64,000 nucleotides of DNA, from the NCBI GenBank assembly GCA_000499405.2, contig HG738138.1, positions 4,700,368-4,764,367 of the forward strand, given 5' to 3'. Both the position numbers and the translations under genes were made by a program. The notes beneath the pieces were generated by a model that saw only the letters and a list, made by a program, of their open reading frames with translations, made no database searches and was not told where the DNA came from. Each line of letters starts with the position of its first letter. Position 1 is the stretch's first letter. The DNA comes from Onchocerca volvulus. Taxonomy: Eukaryota; Nematoda; Chromadorea; Rhabditida; Onchocercidae. Below, piece by piece: positions 25,174 to 55,900 of this stretch.

Positions 25174-28100
25174 AGTTTTTTTTAATTGCAGCTTCAAATA
25201 ATTAAGTTTTTCCTCCCAACTGAACGAAGAATTTCTCTCCATCCTCCTCATCAAAAGTATCAGCCTAAGTCGCTTCTCTCCCATATATTCTATTTCATTT
25301 TCAAACTTTCTTTTCTCTTCAAAAATTACTATTTTAGAAAAGTAAAATTTTGCAAAACATTGTTACGATTATTTCGAGTTTTGACGATCGGTGATATAGT
25401 ATGAAATCTATATGGCAAGAAAGTGTGCATTAGAAGATAAATACTTGGCGATTTTTTTTTTTGGAAAGAGAATTTTTCATTTTATTTCGATTTCTTTTAG
25501 TGATGCGAGTGTAAAATATTTCGGAATTCTAGCCTTTTAACGAAAAACGGCATAGTTCTTGTTGATAGATAAGAGACAGGAGCAGATAGAAATTATTATT
25601 TCAAAAGATTTTATCATTCCTTCACAGTTGTTGCTTTTATGCAAATTTGCCATGAATGACAAATATCATTTTCACCTGCACATTTCTCCTCCTAACATCG
25701 TATTATAATTTAAAAAATGCAATTTTTTACATCCCATTTCTACAGAATTAATATGCGTGTAAATTGAACGCTAAAAATGCATGCTTTCATTGCAGTGACC
25801 TCATCATTTTATTATAATATCTAGATAAGAATCAACTTTGTTATTTATGAGTTAGGGTCGGGATTTGCGGTTGTGAAATTGGTTTGTTTTGTCCCGCGGG
25901 AAATGATAAAGTTTTGTTTTATTAAGAAAAGGTTAGATAGAAAAAGTTTGTTTGTGCTGAAAACTGAACTGCATAAGAGGAAAAAGGTATAAGGAAAAAT
26001 TTAATTCAGTATACTAGGACTGAAATAAAATTATCTATTAGATTTTTTGCAGATCTTGAGATCCCATTAACTTCCAGTTTTTGCAGCAGAACTTAAGATT
26101 TAGTGAGCTAATGTCTCATTCATCTTCTCTTTCAAATTACCATTATTCAGATTTCCTCTTTGTCCACTTCTCATCGTTATCTGTTTCGAAAATAGTGACG
26201 AAGGTGTCGGTGTAAAAAAAAAAAAAGAAAAAAAGAAATGAATAACTTTTTAGACGATATTTTTGGATCTAGTGATAAATGATAAGTTGTGAAGTGAAAC
26301 AGAGCCAAAACGATGTAATTCCATTCGGTATAAAAAATCAAAAAAGGTTATACCAAATTGACATTATATTTTCCATTTCAAGCTGATAAAATACATAATT
26401 ACAACGATATCTTAGTGAAATTCCTTATAGTAAGCTTAAAATTTAAAAATTTTAACAAATATGGATTGTATTTAATACTCAAACATTTCGATTTATAATA
26501 TTAGCATATCCAGTACCTACTCAAGTTTGATATTTGATAAGTTTATTGTGTGCTTTACTATTTCAACTATTTGTGGCAATGTGGAAATACTGGAATAGGG
26601 TAAGATCTGCAAAATGTAAAGCAATGAATGATCAGTGCAAAATAGATCTCTCTTGAATGGTTCACAAACTGACTGACAAGCCGTCCTGGAAACGAAACTT
26701 TTTTGTGAGATTCTCGAACAATCAATTTCACTCTGTTTTCTCGAGACTACCACTAATATATACATAGGCATAGAGATATACTGCAATATGTGTGTGTATG
26801 TGTATGTGTGTGTGTGTGTCTGAAGCTTTGATAAAATAGCCTATATGCTTAGGCCTATAGTTTGTTTGCTTGTTAAATAAGCCTGCCACATTCGCCCATA
26901 ATGTAAATGTTTTCCCTTTTCTTGCATGCCTTATTGATCCATTTTCTAGAAAGGTTCAGTTTTGAGTATGTGTAGCAGAGAGACGTGAAACGAAGGCGTG
27001 GTGTGAAAAGTTTTTATTCCGACTTACTGATATTGTTTTTTCTGTTTTTTTTTTCTTTCTCAAGCTTCACTGATGTTTATGTATTTGAAAATGTCATTTC
27101 ATAGGGCTTCATTTTCTACTTTACTTTAATAATTTTTGCTTTTTAGATGCTTATCATTTGCCATTAATTTTAGCATGACTTTCGTTTTTCCATTTTAGCT
27201 CATTTGCGCATGTTATTTGCCATAAAGAATTGATTAATATAAAGAAGTGATTATAATTTAATGAATTCAATTTGATAAAACGTTAATGGTTTTTTTTTTC
27301 TTTTTTTCTTAAATCTTTTCAAACCACTCTATTCACATGAAATCCTTTTATCGGTTGAAGGCCGCTTTTTATTGTATAACCTTTGCCATCTTTCGATCTT
27401 TACTTGTTAAACGTATATTTTGGCGAAGAAAAATATTTTTTTTCAAGTGTGGCATCAATAATGCACTCTTCAAAGCAACAACTTTTATGGTATAAAAGTA
27501 TTTCCGGAATGTTTCACATCGCATGACTATGCCAATTTTTTGGACAATCCAAAATTCATCATTTCACCACTCATCAATTCAGCTAGCGTATGCTATCGAA
27601 AATATTTCAAGAATGAGCAATTTTTTTGAATTTAAAATATTCCGTGGCATATCGCTTCCTTAACATCATACGTGTTGCAAATTACCCGTTGAACGATTGT
27701 TATCATTAGATTATCATCATGCATATAGCTGCTAAAAGTATATTTAATTATCTCCTAATTTCTAGGTTTTTAGAAAAATCCGATACTGATAAACTAACAA
27801 TGTCTTGCAAAAACTGAACAAATTTTTTGCCAATTGCTGCAGAATCGTTTGTTTTTATTTGCTATGCACATATTTTCTGCTACAATGCCCGAAAAAAAAA
27901 ATCCATTATTTTTTGTATGAAAGTTGAGCAAACAAGTGAAAAGCTTGTTATGAATAACAATGCAAGATCTGCCATTTCCAGGATATCGGGTTAAAATTTT
28001 TTTCTCTAATATTTTTCATTTAGGCACCGACTATTGAATGTGTAAGGCATCGACAGAGTACTTTTAAATTCCTAATTTGAACATGAAACTCAACTTTCTA

Positions 28101-31100
28101 ACTGGTTAAGGTTTGTTGTTCTGTATTGTTTGCACTTCTTTCCACAAATAAAAAATATCCGAATTACGATCCATACATGAGGTTGTTAATTTTGAGCTTC
28201 CGTATCTCAGAAACTGAACTTTTTTTTTTTTTTCTTTCTTATTTCATTGACTTAGTTTGCTACAAAAGTGAGTATAAAAACTACGTGAAATGAAACGGAA
28301 AAGAAAAAAAAAAGGATAACAAATAAAACAAAATTTGAAGTTTCCCATATTTGAGAAGAGGAAAATGTTGAACTATTCTGAGTAGGTATTTCTTATTAAT
28401 GAGACTTAAAATGAAAGCATTCAATTCTTATTGATTAAAAAGTGGTCAGAAAATTTGTATGATTTCTATTTTATCAATTTTTTTTTTTTCAATTTTATTT
28501 GTTCGTAAGTGCTTCTATGAACTCTTTGAGAGAGTGTATGAGGTGATAAGAATCAGGAAAAATATAAAGATCATATCAAAATTAATTTTATTCAAAATAA
28601 AATAAAAAAGGATGCATGCAATTATAATGCCATAAAAATAGTACACCCAATTTCGGTAACTCTATTTAGGATGATATCCGAAAGTCTAGGATAACCGCGG
28701 TAAGCCGGGGTGAGCTGTCCAGTTATGGTAGGAAAAGTAATTGTAATATATTCCATGCTGCACTATTGCATGATTGAAAATTATTATGGAAATGGTTTAG
28801 TTATTTATTTATATTTATATTTGTTTATTTATTCATTTCTATCTGAAATAGCTTTGATAATATCTACGACAGTTGTTACTGTTTTTTATTGACATGTTTT
28901 TTCTGATAAGATTATTGAAGCTTGAATGAATTTCGAAAAGTGAACTGTTCTCCTCTTCTTGCTTCTCATTTTTAATTAAATTTTAGAGTGTTTCGTTGCT
29001 GGCCATTACTTTTTCTAGCTAGAAAGCTTAGCAAAACAAAGAAAAAAAGAGGAAAGAAGTTTAGTTAGGCATGTATAGGCTGGATTTCGAAATTAAAAAA
29101 TGAATTGAAGCCTTTTTCAAAATTTATATGGCTCAGTTTTCAATTCAAATTTATTTTTGATGATAGAAATTTTAGACCATTAGTTGATTCGACTTTAGCT
29201 CTCATTAAAATTGTTTTTTGTGGCTTATTTGGAACATTAATAAGTAAATTTGAGCAGAAAAAAGTGAGAGTTGGGCGATAGCGACTGGAAAAGAGGATAT
29301 CGTTTCTGAGAAATGTAAACTCATTTAATTTCTGGTGTTCTAATGAAGTGCTTTTAGATCGTTTTATGAAGAACGAAGCAATTGTTCAATTTTTAGTTGA
29401 TGTAATTGAAGCAAGTTCTTTTTTCTTCGAATGTGAATGTGTGAATCCATTTGTCGTTTTTCTCATCAAAACACTTTCCACTGTTGTCATCAAAACGAAA
29501 AAAGAATCGTGTCCATGATAGATACTACTGTCCATGATAGATTGATATCTTCTTTGTTTATCATTTCCTCTTTTAGTTTTTTCGAAATTATGCTTGTCAT
29601 ATGTATGACTCTAGAGAGGTGATTTTAAAGTAGCTGCTGATCATATTATCATGAAACTTCTAACTCATGTGAATGCCCATTTTGGCAGCTGCTGAATCTT
29701 GTCCTGCCTTCACATTTGAACACTTAAACTGTTTACTAATTAAAATTAAAGATGGAAAAGTTGCTCAGCTCAGTTATCTCTCAACGGAAAGGTTGCGGAA
29801 ATTTGAGCCCGTAAAGTAGGATTTCTCAAATTGAAACCATCATCTATCGAGTAGTGCTTGTCCATCGTTTCATCCTAATCTTCAAAGCTGTCAAATGTTT
29901 GTCCATTTGTTGTCACCCGACACTCTAAAATGTTATTTTGGTGTCGCTATTCAGACTACTTGTATGCTCTTGATTCATTCGAACAGCTGTTATCCTCTCG
30001 AGATTTCACGTAAAAGTGTACATTTAGGATTGATATTTTGTCTATTCTAACCTCAAATTACAATGCAAAAATTTTCAAAATTTTCGAAACTCCAGTTTTT
30101 TCGATCTATTCTAACAGCCGTATCTCAATACCTTTATCATTTGATAAATAACGGATTATGATTTTTGATAAATTGCGGATAACTAGTTATCGGGAATATG
30201 TAAGTAAGGCAGTAAGAAATTTTCTGTAATTTGATAATTGTTTTCATCATGGACTGGAAAAATTTGTTTTGTATCTGTAAAACAAACGTATCCCTTGTGA
30301 AATTCAAGGAATTGCCAATAACAAAATCATTTGTAATCATAACATACCAAAAATGATATGTTATAATTACAAATGATTTTGTTATTGGTAATCACATATT
30401 TTACTTCATTAATTTTTTCATGCGCAATTTTATTTAGCATCCAAACTCTGAAAAGGCAGTTTTTACAAGTTGAAATACTGCGATATGTAGCATTATGATT
30501 AAGCTAGAGAGTTTAAATTAGAGAATTATCTAATTAGCTAATCAGTCAAGCAATGATTTTACACCTACGACCTCGTGTTTAATTGTTGTTGCGCTGTAAT
30601 TAGAAATATGTGCACCTACGATCGGTTAAGAATTTTTTTTTTAAAAAATTGTTAAATGACTCGAACATGATAGCTAATTATTGGATGCATAAAATGTGAT
30701 TAAGGTAAAATCAGTTTTCGAAGAAAAAAAAAAACATTAAAAACATTTAGATTTTGATGCAGTTCGTTTTATACTGAAAAGTAGGTAACAGACCTTGAAG
30801 AATGCTTGTTACCATTTTATTTTTTCCATGTAATGTAAGTTATACATAAAAGACGAAATTTTGGTTCATTATCCAAGATGGAATTCGTTACTCATAACAG
30901 AATATCACTATGAAATTGTGTGGTACCTGAAAATTAAGAGGAAGAAAGTTTTCAACATGCAAATTTTATTTTAGCGAAGTATAATTGTTTGGTAGTGCTT
31001 ACTTCTTAATATGTTGAATATAGATTATGCTAAATTGTTTTACAAAACGATGAGAATAATTACGACGTTTTTGATATGCTAAACGATATATTAAGCGAAT

Positions 31101-31311
31101 TCACGTTGCCTTTTTTTCTATAGATCAAAATGAATTGATTTTCACAGGTAATTGATCCATATTACAGATAATTTACAGAAGGGACACTGGAAAATACTAA
31201 AAAATTTGGTGTATATTTGCGGTTTGTTCGCACCGAGTTAGCAGTTCAAAAAATTTTGAAACGGAATGCAGAATTTTTTTCGGTATTATTAAATTATGGT
31301 AGTTATACCGC
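25174..31311. other. Intergenic DNA upstream of the CaMKII gene
   Basis: No exon was identified. It contains a TG microsatellite at about 26787-26820, a TCCCGCGGGA palindrome near 25893, a small GC-rich patch at about 28693-28735 (accgcggtaagccggggtga), a GC-richer stretch at about 29650-29960 and a strong inverted repeat at 30311-30392. Distal promoter elements or untranslated 5' exons for the kinase gene may lie here, but none can be shown from sequence alone. Confidence 0.45.
30311..30392. repeat. Near-perfect 82-bp inverted repeat
   Basis: The left arm starts ATTGCCAATAACAAAATCAT and continues to 'tcataacat'. The right arm is its complement, ending 'atgattttgttattggtaat', with only about two or three mismatches over some 35 bp and a loop of about 10 bp. 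It is about 1 kb upstream of the CaMKII start codon. Confidence 0.9.
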
Positions 31312-31325
31312 AGGCGACTAACGTC
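31312..31325 (+). promoter_or_regulatory. Putative leader acceptor of the CaMKII gene
   Basis: The sequence 'ttataccgcag' ends at 31313, 12 nt before ATG 31326. This would give a very short 5' leader, as with SL trans-splicing. It could instead be the 3' splice site of an intron in the 5' UTR. Confidence 0.4.
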
Positions 31326-48761
<17,436 letters not shown>

Positions 48762-48797
48762 TATACATCTTGTTGAAAAAATTCCTTTACGATTCTA

Positions 48798-48803
48798 AAT
48801 AAA
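48798..48803 (+). terminator. Poly(A) signal of the CaMKII gene
   Basis: AATAAA starts 37 nt after the TGA at 48759-48761, implying a short 3' UTR for the main form. Confidence 0.6.
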
Positions 48804-51691
48804 TGGTTGACATACTGAATTGTATAGGCTTATTCAAAAATTTTGTTCAATTGCAGCAATAAATTATCAATTAGTTCCCAAGATTTTAAAAATTCTCTAA
48901 TATTGATGTAAAAACTGATTGAAATTACTAGAAAAATTGGTGAAATAAGTTTCTAAGCGAAATGAAATACCAATCATTTTCTTTTCTTTTTTTTTTTTTC
49001 AATCTCAACTTCTAGTTTTATTGTATTTTAATGTTATACTATTATTTGTAGTGAGTGTGTATGTATCGTCATTGGACGACTTAAATCTATGCCCATACAT
49101 CTTTTTCGGGCTGTGCAATACAGTAAATTGATTAGTAACAAAGTTTTGAATTAATGATTTTCATCAATCGATTGCTTCGTTCAATCCATTTAATTTTACA
49201 TTTAAAAAACATGCAAATTTTTAGCAGCAAAAGATTTGAAAATTTCCGATATTAGCATAAACGATAGCAGTTTTCCTATTTTCTGAAATTTTCTTGGAAT
49301 AGTATTGCTGTGTAAAGCATGTCCATAAATTTTTTCTTTTTTTTTTTTTTTTTTTTTTTTGTCATTTATGCGAAATCAGATGTGATTGATTGGAATTGTA
49401 TCAATACATGTATGCTCACTGCCCCAAAGAAACGCTTGGATTATTTCTTTGAATTGGATTTCCTTTGTTTTTCTTGGTCCAGCTTTTTCCTTAATTACAT
49501 CTTCAAATCATATTTCCAGTCAGAATTGTAAGAAGTACTCATGTTGAATACGGTAGTCGCATACAATACCGTTCCGAAAAGGATAGTATTTTCTTCCACT
49601 TTGCTGTATTAATGGATTTTTTGGTTTTTTAACCGATTTTTTCATGATTTCATCCTAAAAATATCAAAACTAGTGTTTTCTTCTCAAGCATCGGGTGGTA
49701 CTGTTTCACATGTTTAAACTCATCCAGTTCAGCAATTTATGAGCAAATTTATTTTGTTGTTGAAATCTTTTTGAAACACAAGAATTTTTTTCTGCTGTGC
49801 CTCTTGCTCTGTTCGCTTTCAGAATAAGCTATTTTTACGAATAATTTTCTAAAGCCGTAAAGTGCCTGAAACGTACTGCACTATCCGATTTAGAAATAAA
49901 TTTTACTCCATGTAACATTAACAACCTTCATCAGTTAGTCCACTACTTATGCATTTAGGACTTCGATCTGCTAAATTATTAAATTTAAAGAATTTTTAGT
50001 AATTTAATACTGATTTCTTATTTTTGTCTTTATCATAATAGTTTGGCACATGGCAACGGCTTAGAATTTTTCCTCCGAGTTCGTTTACATAATTTGTATG
50101 CATCGGTGAATGTAATTATGCTTAGTAATAAATCGTACATTTGGTTTTTTTTTTTTTTTTTTTTTTTTCAATGCGACATTCCTTTATTTTTCATACTTTC
50201 AATTTTTATGGTAGAAATTTGAAATTTGAAATTCTTTAGGTTCGTACAGCTTATAAGAAAAGATGATGTATCTTTTTGCGTCATTCGCTTTCTCATTTTC
50301 TCTCCAGTTTTTATCTACTTTTAGTATCTGTTCTCTATCGTTATTTTTGGCATATTATATTTAATTTACCCTTTGATCATCACACTTCTTGCTTATTTAC
50401 TGACTAAAATATGCGGAATATTTACTGCAGTCATTTCATGCCGTAAATCCGTTCATTTTTAATGTTTTGAACAGAATATCCACTGTGATGATGAAAGAAA
50501 AGACTGCTGTATTTTTGTGACATTTTGTATTTTTCAAATAAATTTGTCTCTTTTTGCACTGTTATTCTTCAGCAGTTTCCAACATTATCTAGCTACTACT
50601 CTATAGATTTGGAATAAAATTTCATTCATTTAACAATCCGAGGAACAACAAAAAAGAACAATCAAGGTTTCAACATGAGATGCATCAAAAAATATTTTCC
50701 ATTGAAATTATTCCAAATTAAATCTTTTTTGCAATCATTAATCAAATTTAAAGCATTATCATTATATTTTCAAACTTGTTACTTCTGCAGATTGCTATTC
50801 TGGATTATGAGAGAGTGATTAAGGAATAATAGTGGTAAAGGAATAATAGATTAAGGAATCCATATTCTTTGAATTCGAGTGACGCTATCCTGAATTACAG
50901 ATGAGAAACAATGTGGTTTAGTTAAAATCCGTTAACTATTAAAGATTTTCAAGCAAGATTGAAATTGTGCAGATTGGACAGCTATATTCGTTATGAATAG
51001 TTGTGGCGATCCGGTTCAAATGATAAATTTAACAAAAATTTTCTTGTAAAAAATTGATTTCAAGAGGGAAAGAGCAACAAATAGAATACATATATATTTG
51101 AATGAAATACTGGATTAATTCATAAATCCCTTTTGTCTTCCTAATGCATTAGCAGTTACTGAATTTATCTCATTTTCCAGTTTTAAAATAAGTTTCTAAT
51201 CATCGAATAGGAAATAAATGAAAATGAGAATTTTTAATTTTTAAAAAAGCTAAAAAATTAAAGTAGCAGTTGGCATTCTTGAGAGTACTACCCAATGAGA
51301 ATTCATTCGTAAAAGAGAGAGATGAGGCATAATTTATGGGCAGCGATTTATCAGTCCAATAATTTTGCAATGAATGTGATACTTCGTCACCTTGTCGACG
51401 TGGAAACCATGTTGGCAAGGTGGCAGACAAACTATTGAATCAATTTATCGCCGAATTGATGTTTTGTCTTTTTTCCTTTCAGCAAAACGCCATTTCAGTT
51501 TTATTGTGATCGGTAGCGAGATATATGTCGTCATCGTTGTTGCAATCGATGTGTTACCATTGTTATCATTTTTCTTTATAATATATTGTTTGCACAGCCA
51601 TCGGATTGTTTTAGAGCGAAATTTTGAGGTTTCGTTGCTTGGATTCTCCCTTCTCCATCATTATTCTATTCAGTTTGATTGTTTTCTAATG

Positions 51692-51726
<35 letters not shown>

Positions 51727-52770
51727 TTGATATGAAACAAGTACTCCTATCATAATTTGGATAATTCCCAATCTATTTTCTTATCACCGTTGAACATAAT
51801 CTGTTGAAATTTTTTGCCTGAATTATGTAAAATATTTCCTTTCATTTTTAACTAGCTTTTCTGATTCATAGTTTTATCATTTTTCCACAACCGATATTTG
51901 ATATCTTTGAAATAGTACTGCAACCTAATTATGTCGATATTGAAATCGATTTTTTCGGCAATCACTGATATGATTATCAATAATTTCTTCATTTTTATGT
52001 CATAATCGGTACTTATTTCTATGATTTTTTTGATTTTTGCTTTGATAGAATTTATGTGAAATGCATGGTCGTATATGTCTAATATTCTGGTCTCCTCTTT
52101 TAAGGTTTCATATCTCAGCCACAAGTAAACCATTTGGGTCCAGCTAGTCTATATAAACAAAAATGCAAATGTTCGTTTGTTTAAAACCTCGAGTCTCCGA
52201 AAGTTCTTAAACACGCGCCTATTCGAATGCAACGTTTTCTCCAAATTTCAAATCAATCAGTGGGAAACTTGAAATGTTGTGTAGAAATGAACAATGAAAT
52301 TTACATTTTAATTTATATAAATATAAATGGATTTTACTCACTCTCTTAAGTACCTATTGTATATCGTTTATTTTAAAGAATTCCGCGATATTTATACCAT
52401 TCCTCATAATGCAGTTTGTATTCTTTGATAATTCTCCCTTCTCCTTTTCATAGTTTTAATTAAGAGTGTTATGCATTTTTTTATTCCATTTCACTGGTAA
52501 GAAGTCTTTCATCGGTAAAAAAAATCGCCATGCCTAATTATTAAATTTCAGTCTATGACTTTTATGTAATTTTAAATTATCCATCTAGAATAAGATAGTA
52601 GATTTTGTTTTCAATTTTAATGATTTCATACCTATATTCAATTTTCTTTACTAATCACAGAAAGCAGAAGTGAGAAGGAATTCTGGTTGAAATCCCGCAT
52701 TCGATACTGATCTTTCCAAGTTCAGTCTTGTTAGTCGTTTAATTATATTTCATTTTTTCATGCCTTTCAG
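48804..52770. other. AT-rich DNA downstream of CaMKII
   Basis: No exon was recognised. It contains poly-T tracts (about 49331-49360, 50143-50169, 51690-51718) and one copy of the dispersed repeat. If the exon at 52771 belongs to CaMKII, this is the intron leading to it. Confidence 0.5.
52144..52337 (+). repeat. Dispersed repeat, copy 2
   Basis: Aligned in order with the copy at 10901: 'ctagtctatataaac', 'gttcgtttgttt', 'ccgaaagttcttaaacacgc', 'tattcgaatgcaacgtt', 'caaatcaatcagtg', 'gaaacttg' and 'atttatataaat'. The end 'aaatggatttta' is shared with the reverse copy in the PGAP2-like gene. Confidence 0.8.
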
Positions 52771-52924
52771 AAATAATCTCTTGGTATTACTAAAAGACCT
52801 AAAGAAACACCACCTTGAGAATCCGAGGCTGCTGGGAAATCGTACGTTCTCCTGTAATCTGTCCATGCCAGAAATTAATCCGACTCTCCCCATTTGTAGT
52901 TTTTCATTAAAATTTAGTCATTAG
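52771..52924 (+). CDS. Candidate distal terminal exon, possibly of CaMKII
   Basis: A 'tgcctttcag' acceptor ends at 52770. The block is open for 50 codons to TAG 52922-52924, is less AT-rich than its surroundings, and is followed by AATAAA 46 nt after the stop. The peptide starts NNLLVLLKDLKKHHLENPRL and has mixed composition; I do not recognise it. It starts with one A, which fits CaMKII exon 16 (GAT AA|), so a form ending ..FIDK-NNLLVLLK is possible. That form would lose the last strand of the association domain. It may instead belong to an unrelated gene whose other exons I could not find. The opposite strand carries a 47-codon ORF over the same bases, so strand is not certain. Confidence 0.4.
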
Positions 52925-52969
52925 TAATTGATTCCGAAATTTTCGGTCGTTTGAGAATAAGATTATCGA

Positions 52970-52975
52970 AATAAA
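52970..52975 (+). terminator. AATAAA after the orphan terminal exon
   Basis: Poly(A) hexamer 46 nt after the TAG at 52922-52924; the spacing fits a short nematode 3' UTR. Confidence 0.4.
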
Positions 52976-55900
52976 TTTTTCTGTATTGTATTGCCGATCA
53001 TCTGTGCTAATACTTGCTTCATTTTTGTTTATTAATACATGTCTTACTTAGTCGTCTGTGGTAAGATATTAAACTGTTGCATTACTATCCAAAGATATAA
53101 AATATCAAGATTTTTGTCCAAAACCCATGCATTTCGTTTGATCTTGGGATTATCCGTCCGGCATTCTTGGCTTATTCCAGTTACATGATAAGAAATGCTA
53201 ATCAAATCTGATATATTCAATATTCTCAATATCCTTTCTCCTAATGCAGTTAATCATTTCACTGCGTTTATGTGTTTTAGGTTTATTCAGAAATTTTTGT
53301 CAATGCATTGCAGTTTCTTCTTCAGAATATATTCTGCTCGTTGTGTGTTCATTGTTCAAATTTTTCTAAAATGATTGTTAAAAATTGTTGGTTATTCCAA
53401 GATATGTTATTTTACCTGTAATGAATCATTTGCGTTTTGTAACTGTTGATTTTTGTTGCAGTTATTTATTTTTTTGTAGTTTCTATGATTTCAGCTGCTA
53501 GTTTTGTTCCAGTTTTTTGCTTTTTTGTGTCCATCTTTTTTTTGTTTTCTGATTTTAGTCCTTACCAGTGTCCATCTTTTAAAGTTTTCAAATGATTGCT
53601 TTACCTTCAAAATCTAGAGTATTCCGTTCTAGTCTTTTCTACTATTGTGATTATTAGTCTGATAATACAATTCTGGCAAGTAAGGTGTTCCATTATGATC
53701 AAGGAAATACAGTATATTATAATTAGTTTGCTTCTAACGTCGTTAGTGTCCACATAGTTGTTATTGATTAGTTCATCCGGAATATTATGTTTCTACTTAC
53801 ACTACCGTATTATCTTCAGATTTATTGGTCCAGTAGTTCTCTTTCCTGCCATGTTTCACAATCTTCAGTAGGAGGTTTCTTGCATTGGTTTTCAACGTTT
53901 ATTAATTTGAATATATAGCCATCGTATCCTCTTCTAATATATATTCATTTGTCTTGTTAATCGTATATTCCAACTTAATTTTGATGAGCCATCTTTATCT
54001 CCATCCTTTTCCATTCCTTTCCTCTATAATTGATCCTTGGCTCAATCATTTTCTCAGTCATTTATTTTCCTGGCCTTTATTCTATCGTAATCTTTTGTTA
54101 CCTATTCATCCTTATTGTATTCCTGCCTACTCCTTTCATGCAGTATTATTATTTCATTACTTCCAAAATTTTCCTCAACCATTTCTTAGAATTTTTTCAA
54201 TTCATTGTGAGAAAACACCTTTCTCCTTGATCATCATTGTTCACTTCGATGAATCAAAATTGTTTGATCTGACTTCCTCCAACATATTCTTTTATATAGT
54301 TACAAATTTATCTGGTACTGCATATTAATTTTTCTCTTTATTTTATACAAATTAATCAAATAGTGTGAATACAATATCCATACGACTAAAAAAAATGTTG
54401 CATAAAACATAGACATTTCAACTAACGGCAACAGTAAGGGTTCACTTCGTAGAGTGGCAACTTCTTTTTTCGCATTGTTCTGAAATTGTGGCTTATTGTT
54501 TAGTTTTTCCAATTACTGTTCATTTTCTGCACCGATCGCTCAGCAGAAGTTGCTAAAATAAGTCCTGTAGCCCATTTGACTATTTGACATCGAAAGCCTA
54601 GGGACGATAGCATCGAGCATTTCAATCTTTTCTTTTTTGGGGAAAAGCGAAAAGAATGAAAAAAAAGTTTTTAGCAGAAAGTTGCAAAACAGAGAGGATA
54701 AAGTTGCCCAGCGCTAGCGGATCCTAGCTTCTCTCTCTATAGCTATGCCAAAAAAGGGAAATTTTCAGGAGAAGTTGACTTATTACTGATTTAAATCCAA
54801 TAAATGATGTTCCAAATACAAATTTTAAGGAAATATTTTATGGCATAGTTCTTATTTCTTTCTGCATTTAATTTGATTGATATTATTTGGTTTCTTATAA
54901 CAGGCTGTCTTGTCATAAGAGGCCACTAAAACAGGATTAACAAAATTCTTGAAATGAATGGAAAATTTCAGAGAATTCCCAATAGCAATGGAAACTAAGC
55001 TTTGATTTATTAAGATTTGAATACTGTCGGAGAATAGTTATGGAAAAAAATGTGGAAAGAAAAATCAGCACTAGTGTGCACTAAAAGATTGCATAAGTTT
55101 TGATGCTTTCGGGCGGAATTTCTCTTCATGAGAGATTCTGGAATCATCGCTTAAAATCAAAAAATATGAAAAAAGTATGTTCTCTCCCACAGAAACAGCA
55201 CTTGAAGATAATTGTTGGAACTCTTATAAAAATAAAGAGAGAAATGAGGCTGTTAAATGCAATATTGCTGCCTTTACTGACTTTTTTTTCATCGATGTTG
55301 TCGAATATTTGTCATTTATAATCTTTTCGTTTCATTGCGGAAAAAATTTTGCAAAAATAACATTATTTTTATTTCTTCCAGATGGTTACAGAAGTTCTGT
55401 TTGTTGCACAAATACTTTTTTATATATCTTATGAAAAAGAATAAGTTGGAAGTTTCTGACCATCTGCATGAAATTTAATTGGCAAGAAATTGAAAACCTA
55501 TGTTTTGAAACATTATCTTAATTTCAATAATTTGCACTGCAAACAGTTTAGTTATGCTTTTGGTTTATCGGTTATTTTTTCTACAGTCTCTTTTTCCATT
55601 GTCAGATAATAGATCTACTATTTTCTGTGTAAAGAAAAGATGACAGGTATTCAACAGGTATCATCATTTGATGAAATGAGAAGTAAAGCTTCAAACTTCA
55701 AACTGTTTGTCATTCTGATGAGTTCTCGACTTGTGGCTCTAATTTCCGTCTCATTCATAAATATGTTCATCAACTTGCCTGATCACATTTTAGCTGTTCA
55801 ACAAATTTCATCAACTCAAGTCAAAAAAAATCTTTTTTTACGAAATTCCCAAATAATCTGACATACTTTATAACATATATCTCAAGGATTTTTATGACTT

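Noticed and set aside
28693..28735. GC-rich patch considered as a tRNA or structured RNA
   Set aside because: No cloverleaf, no A and B box pair; too short to assign.
53954..54328. 124-aa ORF
   Set aside because: Phe/Leu/Ile/His-rich product of pyrimidine-rich DNA; two frames are open over the same bases and neither has a motif.
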